NCBI GenBank assembly: GCA_014075215.1
Contig: CP046177.1
Location: forward strand, 2,914,501-2,978,500
Reading direction: 5' to 3'
Origin: Flavobacteriaceae bacterium
GTDB taxonomy: Bacteria; Bacteroidota; Bacteroidia; Flavobacteriales; Flavobacteriaceae
Length of the DNA: 64,000 nucleotides
The notes under the pieces were generated by a model. The model searched no databases. It was not told the DNA's origin and was given only the letters and a program-made list of their open reading frames with translations. Below are positions 17,068 to 26,208 of the stretch, piece by piece (within the stretch, counting starts at the first letter, position 1; the number at the start of each line of letters is the position of its first letter). The translations under genes and the position numbers were made by a program.

Positions 17068-17970
17068 TTAGGCTACTTGAATAACTTCTTCACCAAGATT
17101 AGCCAATTGTTTTTTGTAATAGGCTACAAGTTTGTCTCTTCTAAAATTGTTGAGATGGTCTGGGCCTAATTCTTTGAACTCTGCTTTCTCTTTTATGATA
17201 TGGTAGGCGGAAATGAGGATCTTATGTCCTAAAGCGATTATGGTTTTCTTTTTGCCTCGTCTACCCAACATGGATTTGAATTTGGATTCAAAGTAGGTGT
17301 TCTTTGTTCTTGATGCTACCCAACCTAATTCTACTAAAGTTGAACGCAGATATTTATTACCATAGGTAATTCTACCACTTTTGTTTTTTCCTGCACTTTG
17401 ATACTGCCTGGACACATTCCTGCCCAAGAGGCCAAATGCTTATGGTCTGGAAACTGAATCATATCTGCACCTATTTCTGAGATGATACCGATAGCACCTT
17501 TTTTTACCTACACCTGGGATTTGTTCTAATAAATCTAGCTCAATCTGTAAAGATTTTATGGCTTTTTCTATAGAACGATCTACTTCTGATAGTGTGGTTT
17601 CTAATCGGTGCATATTTTTCCATATCTTTTTTAGCATTAAGCGATGATGAGCAGTAACATATCCTGTTAAAGATTCTTCTATGGCTTTTCGATTTGCTTT
17701 TACGCATCCATGTACCATACTTAACAATTGCTTGGGATTATAAATCGGTTTCCAATAAACCCCTGTACTCTCCATAGCTATATGGGTAATCTTATGCTTT
17801 TTTAACCAATCTCTCAATTTTATCAAAGAACTTGTATAGGTATGAAAACTCTTTGTCATGGTTTTTATACCTTTACCTTGGATGGTTACTACTACAATCT
17901 CTTTGTGGACGTCCAGCCCACATCCACGAGATACTAATTGCTCAAAGGCAACGGTGTCTTTTTTCATCAT
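17068..17970 (-). pseudogene. IS110/IS1111-group transposase, deleted and frameshifted
   Basis: The minus strand starts with a DEDD domain (GCGLDVHKEIVVVTI, first Asp; HIAMESTGVYWKP, Glu) that then jumps from PIYNPKQLLSMV directly into the central helical region (KANRKAIEESLTGYVTAHH). The segment with the last catalytic Asp residues is missing, so there is an internal deletion. After LLEQIPGVGKK the frame shifts near 17505, and the Transposase_20 domain continues in two other short frames to 17068 (MGRNVSRQYQSAGKNKSGRI, ALGHKILISAYHI). Not functional. It is different from the intact IS110 at 1.1 and 46.2 kb. Confidence 0.88.
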
Positions 17971-18107
17971 CCGTCTGTTTTTAATTGTTAATTGTTAAAA
18001 AACAAATAGACGGATTTTTTTTATATCTACTTATTCATCCCCTTTTGTGACGGATTCCTCTAAAATTATTTTGCGCCGTAATCAAGGTTTCATGGGTTTT
18101 TATTTAA

Positions 18108-18269
18108 TGAACTCATTTAAACTTTTTCAATTTGCTAAAAAATTACTGTTTTCCGCTCTGTTTTTGTCTTTTTTTCCTTCCGTAGCGCTGCTATGCAACT
18201 CAAAAAATCCTTCAACAGTCCTAAAAACTTCTAATGTTCGCTCACATCCAAAAAGTTTAAATGAGTTCA
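18108..18269. mobile_element. MITE family 2, copy 1 (IS5-type ends)
   Basis: A 162-bp non-coding element with inverted ends: TGAACTCATTTAAACTTTTT on the left and AAAAAGTTTAAATGAGTTCA on the right. It is flanked by AAT on both sides (3-bp duplication, if the element is taken as GAACTC to GAGTTC). The copy at 25597-25755 is nearly identical throughout. The same right end occurs on the broken IS5-like element at 21202-21979, the likely source of the mobilising transposase. It sits between the IS110 remnant and the Gfo/Idh gene. Confidence 0.8.
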
Positions 18270-18301
18270 ATAGATTATAAGATTAAAAGACGAATTCTTC
18301 T

Positions 18302-19261
18302 TTAGAAACAATCAATAATTTGTTGTGCAACCCTTAACGCATTTGCCCCATGGCTTAATGTAACGATAGGAGTCGTATTATTTTTAATAGCATTTGCGAA
18401 ACTGTTCAATTCATCTAAAATGGCATTGTTTTTTATAATTTCCTGATTGTCAAAATAGATTTGTTTTTTTACTCCTTCTGCATTTTCCAAAATCATAGCA
18501 AACTCATCCGGATTTTCAGGAGCGTCTTTCATTCTTACAATTTCAGCTTTTTTTTCCAGAAAATCTACGGAAATATAGGCATCTTTTTGGAAGAACCTGG
18601 ATTTTCTCATGGTTTTCATAGAAATTCTACTAGCCGTTAAATTGGCGACACAGCCATTTTCAAATTCAATTCTTGCATTTGCAATATCCGGTGTATCAGA
18701 AATTATTGAAACCCCACTTGCTTGAATACTCTTAATATCAGCATTTACAACACTTAAAATAATATCGATATCGTGAATCATTAAATCCAAAACCACAGGA
18801 ACATCGGTGCCTCTTGAATTGAATTCGGCTAAACGATGTGCTTCTATAAACATAGGGGCATCAATTTCATTTTTTACGGCAGTAAATGCCGGATTAAAAC
18901 GTTCTACATGGCCCACTTGACCTTTAATGTGATTTTGACTGGCCAGGGTTCTAATGGCTTCAGCTTCCATAACAGTATTGGCAATGGGTTTTTCGATAAA
19001 AATATGACAGCTTTTTTCTATGGCTAATTTTGCACACTCAAAATGGGAAAGTGTAGGAGTTACGATGGTTACAACCTCTACATGATCTATTAGCTCCTCA
19101 ACAGAATCAAACGATCTGTAACCAAATTCTTCAATGACTCTTGCAGTGTTTTCTTTTGAAGGGTCATAGAACCCTGTTAATTCATATTTTTCGGAAAGTT
19201 GTAATAACTTTAAATGAATTTTTCCCAGATGTCCTGCGCCCAATACGCCAACTTTAAGCAT
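18302..19261 (-). CDS. Gfo/Idh/MocA family oxidoreductase
   Basis: This 319-residue NAD(P)-dependent oxidoreductase has a Rossmann motif VGVLGAGHLGKIHLKLLQ at the start, the family motif HIFIEKPIANTVMEAEAI (with the EKP lysine) near 95, then GHVERFNPAFTAV and LDLMIHDIDIILSVV, which has the conserved His-Asp. The C-terminal half is an alpha/beta substrate-binding domain. Substrate is probably a sugar or inositol derivative, not predictable here. It is followed by a MITE 33 bp after its stop codon, so it may be transcribed alone. Confidence 0.9.
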   Translation of the reverse strand: MLKVGVLGAGHLGKIHLKLLQLSEKYELTGFYDPSKENTARVIEEFGYRSFDSVEELIDHVEVVTIVTPTLSHFECAKLAIEKSCHIFIEKPIANTVMEAEAIRTLASQNHIKGQVGHVERFNPAFTAVKNEIDAPMFIEAHRLAEFNSRGTDVPVVLDLMIHDIDIILSVVNADIKSIQASGVSIISDTPDIANARIEFENGCVANLTASRISMKTMRKSRFFQKDAYISVDFLEKKAEIVRMKDAPENPDEFAMILENAEGVKKQIYFDNQEIIKNNAILDELNSFANAIKNNTTPIVTLSHGANALRVAQQIIDCF

Positions 19262-19465
19262 AATTTTGAGTTGTTTTGAAGTTGAGATATTAATGATAAC
19301 AAAGATACTCTTTTATAGGAATTTATTAAGAGAGATTATCACTAGTGGGCACTAAAAATAAATAAAAGTTCTTTGAAATTCTTTGTTAATCGTATATACA
19401 GCGATTTTTGATAGCGTGACGATTTGAAATGATTCACGGATTTTTGATTTTTTAAATCAAAGACC

Positions 19466-20250
19466 ATGCATCAAGGCAAATATATTTTCGCTCAACTCAC
19501 TGATTTTCTACCCCGTAGTATTTTTGATAGACTTGTCAATCAATACAATGGTAATAAATATGTGAGAAGTTTTACCTGTTGGAATCAGATATTATGTATG
19601 GTTTTTGGTCAGTTAACAGCTAGGGATAGTATGAGAGGTTTACTATTGAGTCTTGAGGCTCATAAATCTAAATACTATCATTTAGGTTTTGGACCGTCCA
19701 TATCAAGACGTAACCTTGGTAAAGCGAATGAAAGTCGCAGCTATAAAATATTTGAAGCATTTGCTTATGTCTTGATTGCAAAAGCTAGAGAGAGTTGTTA
19801 TAAATCAGATTTTGAACTCAACATCAAAGGTAATGTATATGCTTTTGATTCCTCTACTATCGATCTGTGCTTGAGTGTATTTTGGTGGGCTGAGTTCAGA
19901 AAAACCAAAGCAGGCATCAAACTTCATACATTGTATGATGTAAAAACATCTATCCCTGCCTTTATACATATAACCAGTGACAAAGCACATAATGTAAGCG
20001 CATTGGATGTATTAGTGTATGAAGTAGGTAGCTTTTATATATTAGATAGAGCTTATGTTGATTATGAACGTTTGTACCTTTTACACAAATAGCAAGCTTT
20101 CTTTGTTACCCGAGCAAAATCTAATATGAAGTTTGCCCGAATGTATTCTAATGCTGTCGATAAAACTAAAGGTGTAAAGTATGACCAAATAAGCAAACTG
20201 ACCTCCTACACTATCCAAGAAAGAAGTATCCAGAAAAACTCAGACATATT
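19466..20250 (+). pseudogene. IS4-family transposase, premature stop and truncated
   Basis: This transposase has a DUF4372-type N-terminus (YIFAQLTDFLPRSIFDRLVN) and a DDE core (VYAFDSSTIDLCLSVFWWA with the first Asp; DVKTSIPAFIHITSDKAHN; FYILDRAYVDYERL with the second Asp). An in-frame TAG interrupts after LLHK at 20090-20092; the frame then continues QAFFVTRAKSN and MKFARMYSNAVDKTKG until about 20250, where it fuses with half of a MITE family 1 element. The C-terminal Glu-containing third is lost, so the element is dead. Confidence 0.85.
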
Positions 20251-20251
20251 T

Positions 20252-20335
20252 GAGGATTTAAAATTTTCGAGAAGAAAGAAATTTGAAGCCAAATCAATTT
20301 CAATACAGAATATATCACTATTTTGCAAAGGTCTC
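20252..20335. repeat. MITE family 1, right half only
   Basis: The segment from GAGGATTTAAAATTTTCGAG to TTTGCAAAGGTCTC matches the right half of the complete copy at 22195-22358. The left half is missing and replaced by the broken IS4 gene, so a deletion or recombination joined the two. It ends 42 bp upstream of pcm. Confidence 0.75.
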
Positions 20336-20377
20336 TAAGATTTATTCTACTTTTAATGCAGTGTAATAAGACTTATT

Positions 20378-21019
20378 TTGAAAGATACTGCAAAACATCA
20401 AGGACTTAGAAATCAGTTAGCTACTACAATAGCAGCTAAAGGAATTACGGATAAAAATGTTCTAAAATCTATTAAAAAAACCCCAAGACATTTGTTTATG
20501 GATAGTAGTTTTGAAGACCATGCGTATCAAGATAAGGCGTTTCCCATTGCTGCCGGACAGACAATTTCTCAACCTTATACCGTAGCATTTCAGACACAGG
20601 CACTGCGCATAGCACCCAATGATAAAGTGTTGGAAATTGGAACGGGTTCCGGGTATCAGACCGCAATACTATTAGAATTAAAAGCCAGGGTATATTCAAT
20701 AGAGCGTCAACAGGAGTTGTTTAAAAAAACGTCCATGTTTTTACCAAAATTAGGCTATCATCCTAAAAAGTTTATTTTCGGGGACGGTTATAAAGGGCTG
20801 CCGGAGGAATCTCCGTTTGATAAAATTATAGTAACTGCCGGAGCTCCCTATGTACCAAAATCACTACTCAGCCAGCTAAAAATAGGGGGGATGCTGTTAA
20901 TACCGGTTGGAGAGGTCAAACAAAAAATGACACTATTTACCAGAAAATCTTCTAAAGAATTTGTGAAAAAAGAGCTGGGTGATTTTAATTTTGTCCCAAT
21001 GCTTCAAAAGAAAGTGTGA
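20378..21019 (+). CDS. pcm: Protein-L-isoaspartate O-methyltransferase
   Basis: This 213-residue SAM-dependent enzyme repairs isoaspartyl residues in damaged proteins. Family motifs: RHLFMDSSFEDHAYQDKAFP, then IAAGQTISQPYTVAFQTQAL, motif I VLEIGTGSGYQTAILLEL, and KIIVTAGAPYVPKSLLSQL. The start appears to be TTG at 20378 (TTG AAA GAT ACT, giving MKDTAKHQGLRNQL); no in-frame ATG fits the family N-terminus. A truncated MITE lies just upstream and may have changed the original promoter region. Confidence 0.93.
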   Translation: MKDTAKHQGLRNQLATTIAAKGITDKNVLKSIKKTPRHLFMDSSFEDHAYQDKAFPIAAGQTISQPYTVAFQTQALRIAPNDKVLEIGTGSGYQTAILLELKARVYSIERQQELFKKTSMFLPKLGYHPKKFIFGDGYKGLPEESPFDKIIVTAGAPYVPKSLLSQLKIGGMLLIPVGEVKQKMTLFTRKSSKEFVKKELGDFNFVPMLQKKV

Positions 21020-21077
21020 TTTTGATTGTTCCCCATGATACCTGCTTATCTTTTTTGGCCGGATATTGAAAGGTGTT

Positions 21078-21178
21078 TGATGAATTGAAAAATTAAAAAA
21101 TTGAAAGATTAAAAGATTTAAAAAATGTTTTAATGATTCTTTTTACTATCATTTTGACTTTAAACTGTATTAACATTT
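21078..21178. repeat. Dispersed A-rich intergenic repeat, copy 2
   Basis: Contains TTGAAAAATTAAAAAATTGA and AAGATTAAAAGATTTAAAAA, then TATCATTTTGACTTTAAACT. The right part closely resembles 10118-10144 upstream of clpB, the whole resembles 7288-7384 and 32788-32872. Function unknown. Confidence 0.4.
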
Positions 21179-21201
21179 AATTATACTCAAAGCTACCTAT
21201 T

Positions 21202-21979
21202 GAAGTGATTTAAACTTTTTATAGAAATAAAAACGGGTTGTGGATATTTGCGTTACGACACGTAAAATATTCAAAAACAACCCGTTATGTACACAGTACT
21301 AGACAAAGATACGATAGAAATGGAAATAGTTCTTCTTTTACCAAAAACAAAACGAGGTTTTCCACCAACGGTTCCGCTGGTTGAGATTATTAATGCTATA
21401 CTTTATAAGCTCAAGACTGGTATGCAATGGAATCAACTCCCAGTCAAAGCATTATTTGAACATCAAGCCATTACTTGGAATGCAGTCTATTATCATTATA
21501 GAAAGTGGTGTTTATCAGATACATTAAAGCATAGCTGGATTACATTCCTTAAGCATCATAAAAAAGAGTTAGATCTTTCTAGCGTTGATTTAGATGGCAG
21601 TCATACGCGAGCTTTAAGTCGTCACAGGCACACTTGAAGAAGCTGATATTGCAGTTGAGGGTTTATTTCTAAACGCAGACACTGGCTTTGATTCAAAAAA
21701 CTTTCGACAAGCTTGTGGTAAAAAAGAAATTATTCCCAATGTATGTTTCAATAAACGGAATGGAAATACTCAGGATAGAGAGGAGTACTTTGACCAAGAT
21801 TTATATGACCAACGTTATGCGGTGGAATGCACCAATGCTTGGATGGATAGCTTTCGATCTTTGTTAAATCGCTTTGATACTACAATAGAAAGTTGGAAAG
21901 GATTTAACTACTTGGCTTTCTTTGTTATAGCTCTGAGAAAATTTAAAAAAAGAAAAACTAAAAAAGTTTAAATGAGTTC
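21202..21979 (+). mobile_element. IS5-family-like element with internal deletion
   Basis: The ends are GAAGTGATTTAAACTTTTT (left, from 21202) and AAAAAGTTTAAATGAGTTC (right, to 21979), imperfect inverted repeats. The right end is identical to those of MITE family 2. The transposase reading frame inside (21287-21971) is broken. The stop codon of the transposase lies inside the right inverted repeat. Confidence 0.8.
21287..21971 (+). pseudogene. IS5-family transposase, internally deleted
   Basis: The N-terminal DUF4096-type domain is intact (LLPKTKRGFPPTVPLVEIIN, LYKLKTGMQWNQLPVKALF), then the catalytic core starts SSVDLDGSHTRAL and stops at 21637. A different frame from about 21637 resumes with GTLEEADIAVEGLFLNADTG (second Asp region) and AFFVIALRKFKKRKTKKV at the end. 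The part between the first and second acidic residues appears to be missing. It cannot make an active transposase, but its ends match MITE family 2, so an intact relative elsewhere may mobilise them. Confidence 0.85.
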
Positions 21980-22007
21980 ACTGTATAAAATAATTTTTTG
22001 TAATTCT

Positions 22008-22187
22008 ATGAAAATAAAAGAGACAAATATTCAAAAAGTAATTACCCTAAGTAAAAGTAACCCCTCTAATTATATTGTTTTGGAAGATGGCGGAGTAGTG
22101 TATAATGATTATATTTTTAAAGGCTATAGGGAATTAGTCGACTATTTACTTTGCATAAAAAAACACTATTGTTTATTGATAATTTAA
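22008..22187 (+). CDS. Small hypothetical protein, possibly a fragment
   Basis: A 59-residue frame starting MKIKETNIQKVITLSKS, with VLEDGGVVYNDYIFKGYREL and ending in hydrophobic YCLLII. A longer start at 21972 lies within the IS5 inverted repeat and is rejected. It is wedged between an IS5-like element and a MITE, so it may be the remnant of a longer gene. No domain recognised. Confidence 0.35.
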   Translation: MKIKETNIQKVITLSKSNPSNYIVLEDGGVVYNDYIFKGYRELVDYLLCIKKHYCLLII

Positions 22188-22194
22188 AGCCTTT

Positions 22195-22358
22195 GAGACC
22201 TTTGCAGAATTGATTTGTCAAAAAAGTTCGATGCCCGAAGAAAATTTTGAGTCGGAATAACCCGTTGGTTTTGAGGATTTAAAATTTTCGAGAAGGAAGA
22301 AATTTGAAGCGAAATCAATTCAAGTACGGAATATATCACTATTTTTGGCAAAGGTTTC
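22195..22358. mobile_element. MITE family 1, complete copy (about 164 bp)
   Basis: The left end is GAGACCTTTGCAGAATTGAT and the right end GGCAAAGGTTTC, near-perfect inverted repeats; inner parts (AATTGATTT/AAATCAATT) are also symmetric. Inside are GCCCGAAGAAAATTTT and GAGGATTTAAAATTTTCGAG. Other copies are at 36478-36638, 42939-43090 (right end diverged), 20252-20335 (half) and an end fragment at 59849. It is non-coding and too short for a transposase. It lies just upstream of porX and supplies the false N-terminal extension of that reading frame. Confidence 0.8.
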
Positions 22359-22414
22359 TTGATGATAAATACGAACAATTAAATACCTTTATCCTTTATA
22401 AACAACATTCTAAA

Positions 22415-23962
22415 ATGGGAGATATTAATATATTATGGGTAGATGATGAAATAGATTTATTAAAACCTCATATTCTTTTTTTAAAAGAGAAAAACTATTC
22501 TGTTACTACTTGTACGAATGGCGTAGATGCAATAGATTTAGTAGACAAAAAGTTATTCGATATTATTTTTTTGGATGAAAATATGCCTGGTATTTCGGGT
22601 TTGGATACACTAAATGCTATCAAGCAAAAATATCCAAACCTTCCTGTGATTATGATCACTAAAAATGAGGAGGAGTATATTATGGAAGAAGCTATCGGGT
22701 CTAAGATTTCAGATTACTTAATTAAACCTGTAAATCCGAATCAGATATTGTTAAGTTTAAAAAAGAATTTGGATAATTCCAGATTAATTTCAGAAAAAAC
22801 CACTTCTGATTATCAACAAGAATTTAGAAAAATTGCAATGGATTTAGCTTCGGCAAATTCTTACAAATGTTGGATTGAACTATATCATAAACTTGTACAT
22901 TGGGAGCTAGCTTTAGAAAATATTAATGATACGGGAATGCTGGAGATTTTGGAGAGTCAAAAATCAGAAGCTAATAATTTATTTTACAAATTCATAAAAA
23001 AAAATTATCAGAAAGGATTAACTTCAGATGATAAACCGACATTTTCACATACCTTTTTTAAAGATTTTGTAGTACCGACTTTAGATGACCGGCAAGGGGT
23101 ACTTTGGGTAATTATAGATAATCTCAGGTTTGATCAATATAGAGTTTTAGAACCCGCCATAAATAATTATTATAAGAAAGAAGAAGAACATTTATATTTT
23201 AGCATCTTACCTACAGCCACCCAGTATGCAAGAAATGCTATTTTTTCCGGTTTAATGCCATCTGAAATGGAAAAAAGATACCCTGATTATTGGAAAAATG
23301 ATACGGATGAAGGTGGAATGAATTTATTTGAAAATGAATTTTTGACTGCTCAAATTAAACGATTGGGGTTACCTATTGAACATCAATATTATAAAATATC
23401 CAATTTAAAAAGAGGAAAAGGGTTAGTCGACAATTATCACAACACCAGGCAAAATAACCTGACCGTTGTTGTATATAATTTTGTAGACATGTTATCGCAT
23501 TCTAAAACAGAGATGGAAGTTATTAAGGAATTGGCTCGTGATGATAAAGCATATCGCTCACTCACTGTTAGTTGGTTTAAAAATTCACCCTTGTATGAGA
23601 TCATACATAAAGCGCAGCAATTAGGTCAAAAATTAATTATTACTACCGATCATGGTACCATTAATTGCAAACACCCGACAAAAGTAATCGGAGATAAAAA
23701 TATCAGCTCAAATTTAAGATACAAGACCGGAAAAAGTCTTACTTATGAAGAAAAAGATGTATACACCGTTAGAAATCCAAAAGATATTTTCCTACCTAGT
23801 TTAACGATAAACAGCCCGTTTATTTTTGCTAAAGAAAACTTGTTTTTTGCATATCCGAATAATTTCAATCATTTTGTAAAATATTATCGAAATACGTATC
23901 AACACGGAGGTATTTCTCTGGAAGAAATGATTATTCCTTGTGCTATTTACAGTCCTAAATAA
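22415..23962 (+). CDS. porX: T9SS response regulator with PglZ domain, PorX
   Basis: This 515-residue protein couples an N-terminal CheY-like receiver domain to a C-terminal PglZ (alkaline phosphatase superfamily) domain, the PorX architecture that controls the Bacteroidota type IX secretion system. Receiver: ILWVDDEIDLL (acidic pair), FLDENMPGISG (phosphorylated Asp), ITKNEEE and LIKPVNPNQ (Lys). PglZ: VLWVIIDNLRFDQYR (metal Asp), LPTATQYARNAIFSGL, FVDMLSHSKTEM and LIITTDHGTINC (metal Asp/His). Start MGDINILWVDD at 22415; the frame is open further upstream only through a MITE. A two-gene unit with tsaE is likely (21-bp gap). A T9SS cargo protein is encoded at 36.7 kb. Confidence 0.93.
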   Translation: MGDINILWVDDEIDLLKPHILFLKEKNYSVTTCTNGVDAIDLVDKKLFDIIFLDENMPGISGLDTLNAIKQKYPNLPVIMITKNEEEYIMEEAIGSKISDYLIKPVNPNQILLSLKKNLDNSRLISEKTTSDYQQEFRKIAMDLASANSYKCWIELYHKLVHWELALENINDTGMLEILESQKSEANNLFYKFIKKNYQKGLTSDDKPTFSHTFFKDFVVPTLDDRQGVLWVIIDNLRFDQYRVLEPAINNYYKKEEEHLYFSILPTATQYARNAIFSGLMPSEMEKRYPDYWKNDTDEGGMNLFENEFLTAQIKRLGLPIEHQYYKISNLKRGKGLVDNYHNTRQNNLTVVVYNFVDMLSHSKTEMEVIKELARDDKAYRSLTVSWFKNSPLYEIIHKAQQLGQKLIITTDHGTINCKHPTKVIGDKNISSNLRYKTGKSLTYEEKDVYTVRNPKDIFLPSLTINSPFIFAKENLFFAYPNNFNHFVKYYRNTYQHGGISLEEMIIPCAIYSPK

Positions 23963-23983
23963 ATAATATGTGGTTTTCAATCC

Positions 23984-24397
23984 ATGAATAAAGAATTCAC
24001 ATTAGAAAAGATTCCTGAAATTTCACAAGAAATTTTAAATCAATCTCAACACAAAATACTACTATTTTATGGAGATATGGGTGTTGGAAAAACGACTTTA
24101 ATTAAAGAAATATGTAAGAATCTTGGTGTAGCAGATGAAACCTGTTCTCCTACTTTTTCAATTGTCAATGAGTATGTGATTAACTCTGAATCAACGATCT
24201 ATCATTTTGATTTTTACAGACTTAAAAATGAAGATGAAGCTTATGATATCGGATTTGAAGATTATCTGTTTTCTGATCACTGGTGTTTTATTGAATGGCC
24301 GGATGCTATTAAAAATTTAGTACCTTTAGAGTCAACTGAAATTCATATATCGGTTTTAGAAAATGGTAAAAGGAATATCCGGTTAAAAAATGTATAG
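23984..24397 (+). CDS. tsaE: tRNA threonylcarbamoyladenosine biosynthesis ATPase TsaE
   Basis: This 137-residue P-loop ATPase of the t6A37 tRNA modification pathway works with TsaB and TsaD. Walker A GDMGVGKTTLIKEICKN at about 30-46, SPTFSIVNEY near 60, and the family motif HFDFYRLKNEDEAYDIGFED, then WCFIEWPD. Length is normal. It lies between porX and ald; the ald start codon follows its stop directly, so the three genes are probably cotranscribed. Confidence 0.95.
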   Translation: MNKEFTLEKIPEISQEILNQSQHKILLFYGDMGVGKTTLIKEICKNLGVADETCSPTFSIVNEYVINSESTIYHFDFYRLKNEDEAYDIGFEDYLFSDHWCFIEWPDAIKNLVPLESTEIHISVLENGKRNIRLKNV

Positions 24398-25594
24398 ATG
24401 AGTTTGTATTCGCCCTTTAGTAAAGAAGAACTTTTACCGCAGGCAGAAATGCTTGAAATAAAAAAACAGAAAGGAGAACTTCTTATTGGCCTTCCCAAAG
24501 AGACTCATTATGAAGAAAAAAGAGTATGCCTCACTCCGGACGCAGTAGCAGCACTTTCTGCACAGGGGCACAGAGTAGTTATTGAAACAGGCGCAGGTGA
24601 AGGTTCAAATTATACTGACCGGGAATACGCTGATGCCGGTGCTAAGGTTTCTTATGATATCAAAGAAGCTTTTGCTTGTACTATTATTTTGAAAGTTGCT
24701 CCTCCATCTCTTGAAGAAATTGAGTTTATCAATCCGCAAAGCATACTCATATCTGCATTGCAATTAAAAACTCAAAAGAAAATATTTTTTGAAATCCTAG
24801 CTAAGAAAAGAATTACTGCCGTAGCTTTTGATTATATAAAAGACGAACACGGAGTATATCCTGTTGTGAAATCATTAAGTGAGATTGCCGGTACTGCTGC
24901 GATTTTAATTGCCGGGGAGTTTATGAGTAGTGTTCACAAAGGAAACGGGCTGCTGCTCGGAAATATAGGAGGGGTACCTCCGACAGATATTGTGATTCTT
25001 GGTGCCGGAACGGTGGGTGAATTTGCAGTGAGAACCTCTTTGGGTTTTGGTGCAAGGGTAAAAGTGTTTGACAATTCTATTACTAAATTAAGAAAGCTGC
25101 AACGTTTTTTTAATACGCCTTTATATACATCAACCGTACAGCCCAAAACGCTGGCAAAAGCACTCAGAAGGTGTGATGTAGCCATAGGTGCCATCAGGGG
25201 GAACAACAGGTCGCCTGTTATAGTTACCAAAGAAATGGTTGAACAAATGAAAGACGGAGCCGTTATCGTAGATGTAAGTATTGACAGAGGCGGATGTTTT
25301 GAAACTTCCGGTGTTACCTCTCATAGCGACCCTACTTTTATAAAATATGGGGTTACTCACTATTGCGTACCCAATATACCTTCCAGATATGCAAGAACGG
25401 CTTCTTTTTCAATCAGTAATATTTTTACTCCTTATTTGTTGGACATAGCTAATGAAGGAGGATTTGAAAATGCTGTCAGATATGATAAGAGTTTAAGAAA
25501 CGGTATGTATTTTTATCATGGAATACTAACTAATAAAACAGTTGCTAATTGGTTTGATTTACCTTATAAAGACATTAATTTATTAATTATTTAA
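24398..25594 (+). CDS. ald: Alanine dehydrogenase
   Basis: This 398-residue NAD-dependent enzyme interconverts alanine and pyruvate plus ammonia. N-terminal AlaDh_PNT domain: IGLPKETHYEEKRVCLTPDA and RVVIETGAGEGSNYTDREYA. NAD-binding Rossmann loop: VILGAGTVGEFAVRTSLGFG near 205; also VIVDVSIDRGGCFETS. C-terminus SRYARTASFSISNIFTPYLL. It begins immediately after the tsaE stop. A MITE lies 2 bp after its own stop codon, so any native terminator has been displaced. Confidence 0.93.
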   Translation: MSLYSPFSKEELLPQAEMLEIKKQKGELLIGLPKETHYEEKRVCLTPDAVAALSAQGHRVVIETGAGEGSNYTDREYADAGAKVSYDIKEAFACTIILKVAPPSLEEIEFINPQSILISALQLKTQKKIFFEILAKKRITAVAFDYIKDEHGVYPVVKSLSEIAGTAAILIAGEFMSSVHKGNGLLLGNIGGVPPTDIVILGAGTVGEFAVRTSLGFGARVKVFDNSITKLRKLQRFFNTPLYTSTVQPKTLAKALRRCDVAIGAIRGNNRSPVIVTKEMVEQMKDGAVIVDVSIDRGGCFETSGVTSHSDPTFIKYGVTHYCVPNIPSRYARTASFSISNIFTPYLLDIANEGGFENAVRYDKSLRNGMYFYHGILTNKTVANWFDLPYKDINLLII

Positions 25595-25596
25595 GG

Positions 25597-25755
25597 AACT
25601 CATTTAAACTTTTTCAATTTGCTAAAAAATTACTGTTTTCCGCTCTGTTTTTATCTTTTTTTCCTTCCGTAACGCTGCTATGCAACTCAAAAAATCCTTC
25701 AACAGCCCTAAAAACTTCTAATTTTCGCTTACATCCAAAAAGTTTAAATGAGTTC
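25597..25755. mobile_element. MITE family 2, copy 2
   Basis: A 159-bp element from GAACTCATTTAAACTTTTTC to AAAAAGTTTAAATGAGTTC, flanked by AAG on both sides (3-bp duplication). Its body is nearly identical to 18108-18269, with only a few substitutions (for example CTCTGTTTTTATC versus CTCTGTTTTTGTC). It abuts the ald stop codon, consistent with a recent insertion at a gene end. Confidence 0.82.
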
Positions 25756-25801
25756 AAGGAATAAAAAGCGTTAAAAATAGTTATCAATCTTTAATTTCAG
25801 T

Positions 25802-25809
25802 TATTTTTG
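25802..25809 (+). promoter_or_regulatory. Probable -7 box of the 25833 gene
   Basis: TATTTTTG matches the Bacteroidota -7 consensus TAnnTTTG and lies 23 bp before the GTG start. No convincing -33 TTTG box is seen at the usual distance. Confidence 0.35.
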
Positions 25810-25832
25810 TAATTCGTTAGTAATTATTTTGT

Positions 25833-26204
25833 GTGCGACTTATAAAGCGAATCGGGTATTATGTAGTAGGCCTTTCATTAGGAAGTGTCGTTGTATTCTT
25901 TATTTGGAAAGAAAAAGGTGTTACTTTTGATTATGGTCCGGATGCAAGGACTTTAAAAACCATAAGAATCAAACATAGATTGTATTCTGAACAAGCAAAA
26001 AGAACATTATTAAAAAATAACTTGGATACCTTAGCAGTCAATTCAATTCTTAAACATGGGGATGTACATTTTGGAAAAAGCAATCAACATAAAAAGCCCT
26101 GTGCAGAATACTATATCAGTGACACATACGATAGTAAAAAATTAGCTATTTGGGTAATTCGCTGCGATTCTACAGCCACGATAGATACTATTTGGTTACG
26201 ATAG
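25833..26204 (+). CDS. DUF4258-like membrane-anchored protein
   Basis: A 123-residue protein with an N-terminal membrane helix (IGYYVVGLSLGSVVVFFIW) and a small soluble domain: FDYGPDARTLKTIRIK, then GDVHFGKSNQHKKPCAEYYI and ending WVIRCDSTATIDTIWLR. It resembles the DUF4258 family of flavobacteria; I assign this from memory of the motif pattern only. The start is GTG at 25833. Membrane-facing side and role are unknown. Confidence 0.6.
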   Translation: MRLIKRIGYYVVGLSLGSVVVFFIWKEKGVTFDYGPDARTLKTIRIKHRLYSEQAKRTLLKNNLDTLAVNSILKHGDVHFGKSNQHKKPCAEYYISDTYDSKKLAIWVIRCDSTATIDTIWLR

Positions 26205-26208
26205 TTTT

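Noticed and set aside
22304..22414. N-terminal extension of PorX beginning MKRNQFKYG
   Set aside because: It is encoded by the right half of a MITE; the same spurious peptide (NQF-YGIYYY) precedes the T9SS cargo gene at 36586. PorX homology starts at MGDINILWVDD.
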